Below, piece by piece: positions 41,387-48,255 of a stretch of 48,255 nt of DNA (position 1 is the first letter of the stretch; each line of letters opens with the position of its first letter). Below the pieces are notes generated by a model. The model did no database searches. It was not told the DNA's origin and was given only the letters and a program-made list of their open reading frames with translations. Origin of the DNA: Caryophanales bacterium UBA6449. GTDB lineage: Bacteria; Bacillota_I; Bacilli_A; RFN20; CAG-288. The position numbers and the translations under genes are program-made. The DNA lies in NCBI GenBank assembly GCA_002437105.1, contig DJOB01000004.1, positions 133,125 to 181,379 of the forward strand, read 5' to 3'.

Positions 41387-42241
41387 ATGACAGAGATGAT
41401 CAACAATAACAATAACAAGAAGAAGTCGAGAGGACTATCCAAGAACCCGGTGATCAACGCTTTTCAGCAGGCGGGAATCTGGTTCAAAGAGACCGCTTGG
41501 ATCCAGGTCGTTCTCGCGGTAATTCTCGTTTTTGGAATTATTTTCTCCATTCCCTTTATCGTCAAGGCTGCCACGGCTAGCGTCGATACTTCTAAGGAGA
41601 ATATCAAGTACCTCAAGAAGTATCGCAAGAACTACGACGAGCTGCAGAACATCGTCGAGGGCACTTCCCACAAGTACACCGTCGTCTACTACTACAACGC
41701 TTCCGATTCCACCTCGGCTACCGTTGGCGGAATGATCAAGGATTACATCTTCAATTCCGACTACTTCAACTACGATGAGCTCAAGAGCTCCTTCGTGACC
41801 GTCGACCTGTCCCGTACCAAGGACGCGGACTCCAAGGATTACGATATCACCGATGAGCAGATTACCGACCTGGCTGAGCGGTACAAGAGTGTCTACAACA
41901 GCAAGGTCTGGGGATTCGGTAAGGGTGGAGCCACTTACGAGTACGGTGGCAATAACAACCTGCCCCTGTTCAACTCCTCTTACACCAATGGTTACGACGA
42001 TGCGGGAATGAATGAGGGAACGCTGACTGTCCCCGTGAACAGCTGGGTTATCTACGAGAATAAAGCGGACGCTGAGCTTGCTACTCTCGATCCGGTCTGG
42101 GTCTCCCTCAGCTTCAACAATCTCTCGTCGGCCAGCTCCAATACGAGCAAGATGGGCGACTTCCTGAACGAGTTTGCGGCGGCGATGAATTACGCTACCG
42201 ATCCTGATCTCATCACCTTCGTCGATTCCAGTAAGGATTAG
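41387..42241 (+). CDS. Single-pass membrane-anchored protein, possible thioredoxin-like fold without CxxC
   Basis: 284 residues. The N-terminus is polar with an Asn/Lys run, then one membrane helix (about 40-62, IQVVLAVILVFGIIFSIPFIV). The rest is probably extracellular. After a helix (KENIKYLKKYRKNYDELQN) the segment KYTVVYYYNASDSTSATVGG looks like the thioredoxin strand plus active-site turn with the cysteines absent. This is a pattern-based suggestion only. Codon use is highly biased like ldh, so it may be abundant. AGGAGG lies nine bases before the ATG. Its terminator follows directly. Confidence 0.7.
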   Translation: MTEMINNNNNKKKSRGLSKNPVINAFQQAGIWFKETAWIQVVLAVILVFGIIFSIPFIVKAATASVDTSKENIKYLKKYRKNYDELQNIVEGTSHKYTVVYYYNASDSTSATVGGMIKDYIFNSDYFNYDELKSSFVTVDLSRTKDADSKDYDITDEQITDLAERYKSVYNSKVWGFGKGGATYEYGGNNNLPLFNSSYTNGYDDAGMNEGTLTVPVNSWVIYENKADAELATLDPVWVSLSFNNLSSASSNTSKMGDFLNEFAAAMNYATDPDLITFVDSSKD

Positions 42242-42258
42242 TCGATGCGTCGATAGAG

Positions 42259-42286
42259 AAGGTGCCTGTGGGCACCTTTTCTTTTT
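42259..42286 (+). terminator. Terminator of the membrane-anchored protein gene
   Basis: AAGGTGCC/GGCACCTT stem (42259-42278, loop TGTG) followed by TTCTTTTT. Confidence 0.85.
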
Positions 42287-42302
42287 AAGGGGGTAAAGAG
42301 AG

Positions 42303-43208
42303 ATGGATATCACGACGATGAATGAGATCGATAGGCAGTGCGATGCCTATGTCGAGAAGCTCTTGGGGCTAGAGACGACTGGTCACGATGTTCAGCATGC
42401 GCGGAGGGTGAAGCTGACTGCCCTCTACATCGGTTCTCTGGAGGGGGGAGATCCCTTTCGGATCTCTCTCACGGCCCTGCTGCACGATGTCGATGATCCG
42501 AAGGTCTTCCCTGAGCAGGCGGGTAAACTCGTTCATGCGGCGGAGTTCCTCGGTCGCTATGTGGACGCGGAGCTGAGCCGGGAGATCCTCTCCGATATCT
42601 CCGCCATCTCGTTTAAAGGCACGGGTAAGACCGTTCCCGCCTCGCTGGAGGGGAAGATCGTCCAGGATGCCGATCGGCTGGATGCGCTCGGCTGGATCGG
42701 TATCGGACGCGCTTTCGCCTTTGGTGGGAGTCGGCACCGTCTCCTCTGGGATGGGTCCCTCCCTCGCCAGCAGATGACTGAGCAGGAGTATCGGAGCGCG
42801 GGGACGACGGTGAATCACTTCTACGAGAAGCTGTTTCGCCTCAAGGATCTGATGAACACGAAAACCGGTCGGCGCCTCTCCTTCGAGCGCGACTCAGAGA
42901 TGCGGGACTTCCTACAGGGCTTCATCGCCCAGTGGCGGATGCGTCCCGATGTCGGTAGCCTGCCGCATAATCCGGATGAGATCGTCATCACGCAGGACGA
43001 TGGAAAGAAGGACTTGGTCTTCCCCAGCGATTGCACCCTGGTCTTCCTCGACGGACAGTCGCTCCTCATCGAGTGCGAGGGCGGTTCGGTCCTTCTGGGG
43101 AAGGAAGCGGGTACCCAGCGCTACCTCTCGTTCGTGGCGGGTCAGCGCGCGACGGTCAGCTGTCCCCTGGATTACTCCAAGATCCTCGTTCTCGACACGG
43201 GTCTCTAG
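42303..43208 (+). CDS. HD-domain phosphohydrolase with C-terminal extension
   Basis: Metal-dependent phosphohydrolase of the HD superfamily (YedJ-like), 301 residues. Metal ligands are visible: His28 in TGHDVQHARRV, His61-Asp62 in LLHDVDD, and Asp in IVQDADRLDALG. The HD part ends near residue 215; the last 85 residues form an added beta-rich domain (EIVITQDDGKKDLVF ... SLLIECEGGSVLLGK) that ordinary YedJ-like proteins lack. A second ATG at 42318 is possible; neither has a strong ribosome site. Substrate unknown. The 3' end overlaps convergent mazG by four bases. Confidence 0.85.
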   Translation: MDITTMNEIDRQCDAYVEKLLGLETTGHDVQHARRVKLTALYIGSLEGGDPFRISLTALLHDVDDPKVFPEQAGKLVHAAEFLGRYVDAELSREILSDISAISFKGTGKTVPASLEGKIVQDADRLDALGWIGIGRAFAFGGSRHRLLWDGSLPRQQMTEQEYRSAGTTVNHFYEKLFRLKDLMNTKTGRRLSFERDSEMRDFLQGFIAQWRMRPDVGSLPHNPDEIVITQDDGKKDLVFPSDCTLVFLDGQSLLIECEGGSVLLGKEAGTQRYLSFVAGQRATVSCPLDYSKILVLDTGL

Positions 43209-43555
43209 AGCTTATCGGTGCGGTTTATATCGTCGTTCTTCGACCACTTCTCCCCGTGGAACCGCGCGTGCAATTTATCCAGGTTGAAGGCGGCTACCTC
43301 CTCGAGGGTGATACCCAGGCCGGAGGCGGTCTCCGCTAGATACCAGAGCACATCGCCCAGCTCATCCTTCAGATGCTCCCGGTCGAGCTCGTGTCCTTGA
43401 TATTTGAACTTCTTGACGATATCGCAGCATTCGCCGCACTCGCCAGCTAGGCCGAGGACCCCATTGGTGATCATGTCCTTCTTCCCTGCTTCCGAGATCA
43501 GGTTGTAGGCGTGCTTCTGATACTCATTGAAGGATAATCTCTCTTTTTCCGCCAT
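43205..43555 (-). CDS. MazG-like NTP pyrophosphohydrolase
   Basis: All-alpha nucleotide pyrophosphatase of the MazG group, 116 residues. Metal-binding glutamates appear in GLAGECGECCDIVKKF and KDELGDVLWYLAETA, followed by GITLEEVAAFNLDKLHARF. Probably removes non-canonical NTPs. Standalone gene, convergent with the HD hydrolase. Confidence 0.9.
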   Translation of the reverse strand: MAEKERLSFNEYQKHAYNLISEAGKKDMITNGVLGLAGECGECCDIVKKFKYQGHELDREHLKDELGDVLWYLAETASGLGITLEEVAAFNLDKLHARFHGEKWSKNDDINRTDKL

Positions 43556-43708
43556 ATTCGTGTCCTCCGCTATACATGAGGATTCTACTCTCCTGTCGGT
43601 CTGTTTTTCCTCCTCGACCTGGATTATCGGTGGATGCGGGCTTAACAGTGTTGCTCATAGGACTGAAATGATCGGCAATTTCCTTGATTCTATCGAAATT
43701 CAGCCATG

Positions 43709-43735
43709 AAAAAAGGGCGCATCACGCGTCCTTTT
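43709..43735 (-). terminator. pepC terminator
   Basis: AGGGCGC with GCGTCCT (43714-43731) between A- and T-runs; usable on both strands. Confidence 0.8.
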
Positions 43736-43754
43736 TCTATATCTGCTTCCAGGA

Positions 43755-45161
43755 TTAGAGCGCCTGGTTGACCGGAGCCCAGGGCTCGAGCACGACGGGC
43801 TTCTTAGCGAAGGCCTTGAGCTGAGCGGGAGTTAGGTACTTCTTGTTGATGATCGCCTCGTAGACGAAGCCGTCGAACCAGCGATCGGTCATGACGAAGT
43901 AGCCGTTGATTCCTGCATCCTTGCCCCAGGTGTTCTGAACCTTCCACCGATCGGGATTGCCATCGGGTCCGATGTTGACGCCGGTGAAGGTCATCGCGTG
44001 GTTGCACATGGAGGCGTGGGAGATCAGACGGTCGCCCTTATCGAAGTTGAGGGTAGTGGAGAACAGGTTGTCCAGATCGACCAGCTTGGTATCCAGGATG
44101 CCACCCTTCCTGAGCAGGTAGGCGGAGACATCGCAGGCGAACCAGACTAGATCCTTGCCCTTGAGCGAGGCGATGATAGCGTTCTTCAGATCGGCGATGG
44201 GCAGGTTGAGGCTCTTTGCGGCAGGAGCACCGACCACGTTATTGCAGAGTTTGGTGGTGTAGGTCTGATTCATCTTCAGTCCGCGGAGAGGCCAGTTGGT
44301 CAGGACCACATAGTCGTCCAGATCGGTACCGACATACTTGTCGAAGAACTCCTTGGGAGTCATCGTGAGACGGCGGTACTGGTTCTCTTCGGGTTTCTTG
44401 TCATCAGCCTTCTCGGCTTTCTTGTCATCCTTCTTCTCATCCTTCTTCTCAGGATCGTCCTCGAGGTATTCCCAGGTGAACTTATCGACGGGCTTGCCGA
44501 TGCAGATGGTCAGGACGCGGTAGACCTCGGAGAGCATGTCATCCTTGAGGGCCCTGAGCTCAGCAGCGGTCTTGCCATCGCGGTGCAGAGCTCTGAGCTT
44601 CATGACATCGCGGGAGAGGATCTGCTCGAGCACGCTGTCCATCTCGCTGGAGGAGGAGGTGGGGACGGTCTCGCCCTGAACGCCCTTGGGGCAGACACCG
44701 TACTTCTTGACCAGCTCGGTGAAGAAGTGCCAATAACCGCCATCCTGATGGCCACCGATAGTGAGGATGGTATCCATCAGACGAGAATTATCGGGCTCAT
44801 CGAGATTGTCGAGAGCGGCTTCCAGCTCGTAGTTGGACTTCTCGAGCTTGTCGTAGAACATCAGGAAGCTCTGGGAGAGCTCGAGGTTCTTCACGTGGAG
44901 CTTCTTCATCGCGATGGAGCGGAGGACGTTGAGTCCAGCGAACATCCAGCAGCGACCGGATTGCTTCTGGTTGGTGATCTCACCCGTCTCCTTCACATCG
45001 ATGGAGAAGATGTCGGGAATCTGGTTCTCGACCTCGCTGGAATAAGCCGCGCTCATGACGCCGTTGTGGGAAGCGGCATGCTGCGCGATGGTGTTGGCGG
45101 GATTAGCGTCGTAGGCTTTCGCAAAATTCGCAAGCTGTTTAGAAGTGAGTTCTTTAGTCAT
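43755..45161 (-). CDS. pepC: Aminopeptidase C (bleomycin hydrolase family)
   Basis: Cytoplasmic papain-like (C1B) aminopeptidase that trims peptides for amino-acid supply, 468 residues. Catalytic triad: Cys in NQKQSGRCWMFAGLN, His in SMCNHAMTFTGV, Asn in KVQNTWGKD. It ends with PAPVNQAL-like WAPVNQAL, the C-terminus that lies in the active cleft and gives aminopeptidase specificity. A low-complexity charged insert (DDPEKKDEKKDDKKAEKADD, about residues 235-262) interrupts the usual fold. Start at ATG 45161 with AAAGGA about ten bases upstream; a TTG at 45182 would include the ribosome site. Confidence 0.95.
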   Translation of the reverse strand: MTKELTSKQLANFAKAYDANPANTIAQHAASHNGVMSAAYSSEVENQIPDIFSIDVKETGEITNQKQSGRCWMFAGLNVLRSIAMKKLHVKNLELSQSFLMFYDKLEKSNYELEAALDNLDEPDNSRLMDTILTIGGHQDGGYWHFFTELVKKYGVCPKGVQGETVPTSSSSEMDSVLEQILSRDVMKLRALHRDGKTAAELRALKDDMLSEVYRVLTICIGKPVDKFTWEYLEDDPEKKDEKKDDKKAEKADDKKPEENQYRRLTMTPKEFFDKYVGTDLDDYVVLTNWPLRGLKMNQTYTTKLCNNVVGAPAAKSLNLPIADLKNAIIASLKGKDLVWFACDVSAYLLRKGGILDTKLVDLDNLFSTTLNFDKGDRLISHASMCNHAMTFTGVNIGPDGNPDRWKVQNTWGKDAGINGYFVMTDRWFDGFVYEAIINKKYLTPAQLKAFAKKPVVLEPWAPVNQAL

Positions 45162-45205
45162 TATGGATATTCCTTTCCTCAAAAAACACGAGGGATTATA
45201 TACCT

Positions 45206-46330
45206 TTACCTACCTTTGTAGTTGGGTTCGGCGTGCGTCATTCTGATATCGTGGGGATGAGACTCGTTCAAGCCGTTCTCGGTGATGCGGATAAAGACCG
45301 CTTTCCGCTGCAGCTCGCCGATGTCCTTCGCACCTAGATAACCCATACCGGATCTCAGACCGCCGGAGAGCTGGAAGAGGACGTCGGCCGCGGAACCGCC
45401 TAGCGGCACGAGGGCATCTACGCCCTCGGCGACCAGCTTCTTCTGACCCGTCTGGAAGTAGCGATCCTTGGCGCCGTGGGCAGCCGACATCGCCTCTATC
45501 GATCCCATGCCGCGGTAGGACTTGTATTTCTTCCCGTCGATCTCCACGACAGCTCCGGGCGCTTCGGTGGTCTTCGCCAGCAATCCGCCGATCATGACGG
45601 CGCTCGCCCCGGCGGCTAGGGCTTTGGTGACATCGCCCGAGAAGCGTATTCCGCCATCGGCGATCACCGGGACGTTGAGGGGTGCGCAGGCCCGGGCGGA
45701 TTCCATTATGGCGGTCAGCTGAGGAACTCCCATGCCGGAGATGATCCTCGTGGAGCAGATCGAACCGGGACCCATGCCGACCTTCACGGCGTCAGCTCCC
45801 GCCTCTGCCAGGGCTTTGGCCCCGTCGTAGGTTGCTACATTTCCGCAGATGACGGGGAGATTGGGAAACTTCAATTTAAGTGATTTAAGGGCGGATATCA
45901 CATTCTTAGAGTATCCGTGAGCAGAATCGAGTACGACCACGTCTACCCCGGCTGCGATCAGGGCTTGAGCCCTTTCATCCAGATCGGCCGTGATGCCCAG
46001 AGCGGCACCGCACAGCAGTCGGCCCGACTGGTCGAGAGCGGATTTATCCCCGGTGGGCTGGGTCGCTTTGACGTGCTTTACCAAGGTGGCTTGTCTCTCG
46101 ATCGTCATGCTCTTGTGGATGATTCCTAGTCCTCCGTTCTGGGCCATGGCGATGGCCATGGTATCCTCGGTGACCGTGTCCATCGCGGAGGAGAGGATGG
46201 GCGTGTTCAGCTTGATGCCCCGGGCGGCGAGGGTGGAGATATTCACGGCGTTGGGGGTGACTTCGGAGTACTGCGGAAGGAGAAGCACATCATCGAAACT
46301 CAGACCGACCTCATTCAGGATCTTTGCCAT
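45206..46330 (-). CDS. guaB: IMP dehydrogenase lacking the CBS (Bateman) domain
   Basis: Converts IMP to XMP, first step of GMP synthesis, 374 residues against about 490. Barrel motifs are complete: LSFDDVLLLPQYSEV, TPILSSAMDTVTE, DSAHGYSKNV, GPGSICSTR with catalytic Cys192, ADGGIRFSGD, YRGMGSIEAM flap and the Arg-flap end. The segment where two CBS domains normally sit is replaced by about 17 residues (about 88-104). GuaC is excluded by the DVLLLP and GPGSICSTR pattern plus the flap. It starts two bases after the tyrosine phosphatase stop, so the two are co-translated. Confidence 0.93.
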   Translation of the reverse strand: MAKILNEVGLSFDDVLLLPQYSEVTPNAVNISTLAARGIKLNTPILSSAMDTVTEDTMAIAMAQNGGLGIIHKSMTIERQATLVKHVKATQPTGDKSALDQSGRLLCGAALGITADLDERAQALIAAGVDVVVLDSAHGYSKNVISALKSLKLKFPNLPVICGNVATYDGAKALAEAGADAVKVGMGPGSICSTRIISGMGVPQLTAIMESARACAPLNVPVIADGGIRFSGDVTKALAAGASAVMIGGLLAKTTEAPGAVVEIDGKKYKSYRGMGSIEAMSAAHGAKDRYFQTGQKKLVAEGVDALVPLGGSAADVLFQLSGGLRSGMGYLGAKDIGELQRKAVFIRITENGLNESHPHDIRMTHAEPNYKGR

Positions 46331-46332
46331 AT

Positions 46333-47151
46333 TTAGCTATTTTTCCCCTCAAGGTAGAAACTTCTGATCGTCTTCAACTTCTCTGAACTTAATTTTAGTC
46401 CCTCTTTCAGGAAGGAGTCCATGGAGCCATATCTGGCCTTTATGGTATCGAGGGTTATCTGAAACCAGTGCTGATTGACGGTGATGGATCGGATGGCCTC
46501 CTCCACGACCTGCTGGTCCGTGAAGCCGTGCGTGCGGAGTTCGTCGCGAAAATAGGCGACCTTGGCGGAGACGAATCTATCCTCGTTGGTGGAAAGGTAG
46601 TCCTTCTCGATCTCTGCCTGGTCCACTCCGAGAGCAGAGAGGATGAAGAGCATGCCGAGACCAGTGCGGTCCTTGCCCGCCGAGCAGTGAAGATAGAAGC
46701 TGCGCTGATCTCCGGCTCGTGCCATCTGGTAGATCAGATTCAGCATTTTTGCATACTGTGCTCGGGCGAATTCGGACTCGATCAGGAAGGCGTAGGAGTA
46801 CTCGAGAAGCCGGTCGATACTGACCTGTTTCTGCTGGATCGCCGTGGCTAGCTTTACGGGATAGCTAGCGTTCAGTTTGGCGATATCGCCATTGATGAAG
46901 CTGTCCAGTTTCTCCCGCACTGGCAGGAAGAGGTAGCTGGCGGGTGCGAGAACTCGATCCGGTGCTCTGCGTGCCTCTTCCTGTGTCCTCAGATCGATGA
47001 TCCAGCCGAGATGGTACGTCTGAAACAGAGTCTCGTAATCTTCATCTGAGACGCTGCGCAGATCGGCTCCGCGGAGGAAGAAGTGGGGCTTGACCTGTCG
47101 GCCATCGGTCGTCTTTAAACCTCCTACATCTCTGAAATTGATGATTTCCAT
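46333..47151 (-). CDS. Tyrosine-protein phosphatase (LptP/LipA-like family)
   Basis: Cysteine-based phosphatase, 272 residues, of the Y_phosphatase3 family acting on phosphotyrosine or phosphoinositide-like substrates. N-terminal INFRDVGGLKTTDGR ... FFLRGADL is the family mark, WIIDLRTQEEA the middle block, and HCSAGKDRTGLG holds the catalytic Cys, Lys-Asp and Arg. No signal peptide, so cytoplasmic. The ribosome site is weak. It lies 46 bases downstream of the signal peptidase gene and two bases upstream of guaB. Confidence 0.9.
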   Translation of the reverse strand: MEIINFRDVGGLKTTDGRQVKPHFFLRGADLRSVSDEDYETLFQTYHLGWIIDLRTQEEARRAPDRVLAPASYLFLPVREKLDSFINGDIAKLNASYPVKLATAIQQKQVSIDRLLEYSYAFLIESEFARAQYAKMLNLIYQMARAGDQRSFYLHCSAGKDRTGLGMLFILSALGVDQAEIEKDYLSTNEDRFVSAKVAYFRDELRTHGFTDQQVVEEAIRSITVNQHWFQITLDTIKARYGSMDSFLKEGLKLSSEKLKTIRSFYLEGKNS

Positions 47152-47197
47152 AATGATTTCGATTCTTTTGAATCCTTATTGATCTAGTTGATCCTTG

Positions 47198-48139
47198 TTA
47201 GGCTTTGACATATCTGCGATCGAGATTGCTGGCAACCCGGGTGGCCCGGCTGGAATACGCGCTATCGAGGGAGATCAGGGTGATGGACGAGACTAGGAAG
47301 ATGAGCGGTATGGCGGCGAGGGTGGTCAGGCCGATCTCGCTCTCAGCGAAGAGGAGCGCCTGGCCGAGGACGAGATTCTGGTAGCCGGTGTAGGTGCCGA
47401 GATACTCGGTGGAGGAGATGGCCATCTCGGAGGCGTTGCTCGAATCGAGATTATCCGCTCGCAGCTGGAGGACGGTGGCTCCCTGAGTATTCTTTCTGGT
47501 CGCCACCACCCGGTGGATGACGATGCGGTTGTCCTCCGTCAGGTAGGCGACGATCTCGCCTACCTGGACGTTATCGATGGACTTCGATCTATCGATCGAG
47601 ATGAACGAGTTCTGTGCAATCGACTGTTTATCCGACTCAGCGGTGAGGACGGAGACGTTCGAGTTCATCGAGGAATCAGGCATGATGGTGTATAGCTTGT
47701 TATCGAAGGTGAAGCGCTCGTTGCTGGTTCGGAAGGAAGCGGAGAAACCGAGGAGAAAAGCAGCCACTGCCGCTAGGAGAAGCATGATGGTGCAGCCGAT
47801 GATGGTTCCGGCGTGCCCTCTCTGGGCGACGTACCTATCGGAGTCGACATAGTGACCATCCGTGATGTGACCGCCATCTAGGGCTAGCACGGAGCGGGAG
47901 TTAGCTTCCTTGGCCACCGCGAAGTCAGACAGCGAGATGAGCGAGGCTCTGACGACTCCTCTCTTGAAGTATCTGATCTTTCTGTCGTCGAGATCCTGGT
48001 GGATCTCCTCGTCCTCGAGACCATCCTTGAGCGCGTGATTCTTTCGGGCGGCGAAGATGGCTAGGAGGATGATAAAGATGAGACTCACGAGAGCGATGAC
48101 GATGATCGAGATGAGAACGATAACTTCTTTACCATTCAT
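47198..48139 (-). CDS. S26 signal peptidase, SipW/Sec11 type
   Basis: Membrane serine peptidase, 313 residues. N-terminal membrane helix (about 5-32), a cytoplasmic segment of about 70 residues, a second helix (about 105-128), the S26 catalytic region and a C-terminal helix (about 260-285). The nucleophile region is MPDSSMNSN (Ser-Met kept; the usual following Pro is missing) and the base region is VGEIVAYLTEDNRIVIHRVVA, where His replaces the Lys of ordinary bacterial type I enzymes, as in SipW and Sec11. GGAGG lies nine bases before ATG 48139; a TTG at 48154 would overlap that site. Confidence 0.85.
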   Translation of the reverse strand: MNGKEVIVLISIIVIALVSLIFIILLAIFAARKNHALKDGLEDEEIHQDLDDRKIRYFKRGVVRASLISLSDFAVAKEANSRSVLALDGGHITDGHYVDSDRYVAQRGHAGTIIGCTIMLLLAAVAAFLLGFSASFRTSNERFTFDNKLYTIMPDSSMNSNVSVLTAESDKQSIAQNSFISIDRSKSIDNVQVGEIVAYLTEDNRIVIHRVVATRKNTQGATVLQLRADNLDSSNASEMAISSTEYLGTYTGYQNLVLGQALLFAESEIGLTTLAAIPLIFLVSSITLISLDSAYSSRATRVASNLDRRYVKA

Positions 48140-48189
48140 AGGTCTGACCTCCAATCTTATACGTAATACATACTTATTTTATTATTAAA

Positions 48190-48255
48190 CTACCATTTTC
48201 GCAGCTTACCAATAGGGATACTTTCATCTGCATCTTTAAATAAGCCTAACTGATG
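48190..48255 (-). CDS. C-terminal end of an upstream gene (partial)
   Basis: The minus strand is open from the window edge for 21 codons to a TAG at 48190-48192, ending in KLRKW. The last residues look protein-like but are too few to identify. It lies 50 bases upstream of the signal peptidase start. Confidence 0.4.
   Translation of the reverse strand, partial: HQLGLFKDADESIPIGKLRKW

Overview
The window is about 48 kb of gene-dense chromosome from a low-redundancy Gram-positive-type bacterium. The gene set points to the Bacilli and their wall-less or reduced relatives: ezrA, cysteine desulfurase and thiI are adjacent; infC-rpmI-rplT form one unit; rsmB-rlmN-prpC-prkC-rsgA-rpe are in Bacillus-like order; there is a CcpA/LacI-type regulator; and the spermidine transporter has a Mollicutes-like enlarged ATPase. 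TGA, TAA and TAG all act as stops, so the code is the standard bacterial one. GC looks moderate to high except in one AT-rich insert. I would place it near uncultured gut Erysipelotrichales/RF39-type lineages, but the sequence alone does not fix this.

Layout. 1-5.9 kb (minus): polyamine ABC operon potA-potB-potC-potD, with potD running off the left edge. 5.9-7.4 kb: a RimK-like ATP-grasp ligase and a zinc-ribbon membrane protein. 7.4-11.3 kb: an accessory island of decayed genes, an AT-rich 675-residue lipoprotein gene with its own strong promoter, and two copies of a 68-bp terminator-like repeat bracketing it. 11.3-20 kb (plus): initiator tRNA, exoA, a broken exoA copy, a LacI regulator, ezrA-cysteine desulfurase-thiI, an MntP-like protein and a HigA-like HTH protein. 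20-23.5 kb (minus): infC-rpmI-rplT with a promoter and leader attenuator, then an EF-G-like GTPase. 23.6-28.9 kb: an unknown protein, an RsmF-type methyltransferase, a degenerate GH32-fold protein, L28, a membrane protein and rpe. 28.9-34 kb (minus): rsgA, prkC, prpC, rlmN and a catalytically degenerate rsmB, tightly overlapped. 34-39.8 kb: small unknowns, priA, gmk, rqcH and tRNA-Thr. 40-48 kb: lactate dehydrogenase, a membrane-anchored unknown, an HD hydrolase, MazG, PepC, CBS-less IMP dehydrogenase, a tyrosine phosphatase, a SipW/Sec11-type signal peptidase and the tail of one more gene.

Most genes serve translation, ribosome maturation and quality control (IF3, L35, L20, L28, RsgA, RlmN, RsmF, RsmB-like, RqcH, ThiI, tRNAs). 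A soluble Ser/Thr kinase-phosphatase pair sits within that group. The most notable signals are enzyme-fold proteins kept as full-length genes after losing their catalytic residues (RsmB-like at 32.6-34 kb, GH32-like at 25.5-26.8 kb), unusual anchoring of PotD, a likely AUA start for IF3 behind an L20-type leader, Ala-rich tails on L20 and L28, and the repeat-bracketed lipoprotein island.
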